Shown: piece by piece, positions 62,921 to 64,000 of the stretch | Position numbering within the stretch: the first letter of the stretch is position 1 | Layout of the letters: each line of letters begins with the position of its first letter | Position numbers and translations under genes: made by a program | Source of the DNA: Clytia hemisphaerica | Taxonomy: Eukaryota; Cnidaria; Hydrozoa; Leptothecata; Clytiidae | DNA length: 64,000 nt | Assembly (NCBI GenBank): GCA_902728285.1 | Contig: CACVBU010000071.1 | Coordinates: 124,001-188,000, forward strand | Direction: 5' to 3' | Notes under the pieces: model-generated | Told to the model about the DNA's origin: nothing | The model's database searches: none | What the model saw: only the letters and a program-made list of their open reading frames with translations

Positions 62921-64000
62921 AATCCAAGTGAAGTTTCATCATAGATAGATCTCAGCTCATTTGACTTTATTACTTTATAATATTTCTCAAGGTTGTAACT
63001 AAAACGATAAGAAATATAACAAAATATAAATCATAGTTCTCTAATGACGTTTTAAAATTAAAGAATTTCTGATAAAAATGAAGATCAAAGCATTATTCTA
63101 CAAGAAGTTGATTTTCTCCATCTTCATGATGATATTCCACTCCTGTTTATCTTTTCAACAAGCACAAAACTGTTATCTAATTCGAATTCTATCAAAAGTT
63201 ATAACTTTTTTTTCTCCGCTGCAAATTATATTGAGACAGACTTTAGTCTTGTTTGCTGGAATTAAGAAAATTATTGATTGCAAGAGAGGCGAAGCAAAAA
63301 GATGAAGCCCTTCCTTTTCTAGTTATTTCCCTTAAAATATCCAATAAACTCGCATGGGTATCTTTGCTTCGGATAATTTTTATGTATATATAGATTGATT
63401 AGCTGATTTTATAAAAGTATTGGGATTATCACATGTTTACATACGTCAACGTCATTCGTGTCATAAGCTTTCATTTTGTCTCTTAATCTCTACGGGAAAT
63501 TGACAACGGTCATATTGGTTTTCCACTTAGTTTAAAAAGGGGTTTTCCAAATACACGTTATTCATAAGAGCCGCGGACACATTAGAGTACAGTAAGGAAA
63601 AGGCAGAGTTCAATATTCCCGGGGGATACTACCCTTGCCGACCGACGGAGGTGTGCCGATGAAGCTCAAAAGATGGACCCTGCTTGGGACTCGCTTTCTT
63701 TTAAAAGTAATCCTGAATGGGACTGAAATTCCAAAATGTTCTCAAAACTTTCAATACTTTTTTCCAAATTCCCTCAAAAAGGTACCGTATGAGAGACTGA
63801 TTTTTCTATTTTTGTGTTTTTGCCCGGGGGGGGGGGGGTACTTAGGCAAATGGAGGGTACGGTAATTTCAGTCCCAGTAAGGGTCAGAAAAATAGGAAAA
63901 TTTCAACTTTTTACCCCCTGAAAGATCGAAATTTGGTCAAAATTGGTCAAATTAGTCCCGCTAAGGGTCGTAAAATTCCCAAAATTTTCCTTTGTTTTCT
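62921..64000. other. No gene seen; poly-G run and short duplicated phrases
   Basis: Short frames only. A G13 run at about 63826-63838 follows GTTTTTGCCC. Near the end the phrases AGTAAGGGTCAGAAAAATAGGAAAATTT and CTAAGGGTCGTAAAATTCCC repeat a CAGTCCC/TAGTCCCGCTAAGGGTC pattern, which suggests an unresolved repeat that continues past the window. The 5' LTR of the retroelement could lie here but no matching partner is present. Confidence 0.4.

Overview
The window looks like AT-rich DNA from an invertebrate animal, built almost entirely of transposable elements. I found no clear single-copy host gene, no rRNA, no CRISPR array and no operon-like layout. The element mix is metazoan: Helitrons with OTU proteases, a Helentron with an endonuclease, Penelope, a Crypton, a DIRS element, a gag-protease retroelement, a pogo-like element and many MITEs. 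This mix is common in cnidarians and some other early-branching or aquatic invertebrates. A cnidarian is my best guess, but it is inference only.

Layout, left to right. 1325-8353 (minus): decayed Helitron with two OTU protease domains, an HUH Rep and a frameshifted PIF1-type helicase. 8541-10375: tandem array of a ~316-bp unit. 11524-15515: TA-flanked pogo-like transposon with divergent genes, a broken transposase (+) and an intact HIRAN-domain ORF (-); two related MITEs sit in the transposase. 18395-25121 (minus): decayed Helentron (C76-like protease, Rep, deleted helicase, endonuclease), interrupted by a reverse-transcriptase scrap and by a region holding a TTAA-flanked piggyBac-type MITE.

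28687-37930 is a nest of insertions that can be read at base level. A Crypton recombinase gene holds a LINE. The LINE reading frame is split by a 2,644-bp DNA element with a 9-bp target duplication, and again by a 4,450-bp Penelope unit with a 13-bp duplication. The Penelope unit is a minus full-length copy head-to-head with a plus truncated copy, and itself carries a small Penelope-type 3' end.

38530-53049 is a patchwork of duplicated modules (called X, Y, T and Z here). They include a 92-aa ORF, 54-bp tandem repeats, GTACGT MITEs and a gene with two FYRN/FYRC (FY-rich) modules, partly copied again at 52704-53049. Other MITEs with TTCGCG-rich ends lie between. 53050-54319 holds minus-strand exons that resemble the C-terminal part of a CACTA-type (DUF4218) transposase.

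54585-59016 (minus) is a DIRS element with inverted terminal repeats, gag, RT, RNase H and tyrosine recombinase, all broken, next to a third Helitron Rep relic. A MITE with an 8-bp duplication and a GATTTTTTGTG low-complexity core follows (59908-60446). Then comes a gag/zinc-knuckle/protease fragment (61136-62915) whose protease active site is lost. The last kilobase has no recognisable gene.

The genes do not form one pathway. The most unusual content is the cargo: a HIRAN protein with a PIP-like motif in a pogo-type element, a duplicated OTU module in a Helitron, and a tandem FY-rich chromatin-type protein inside a recently duplicated segment.
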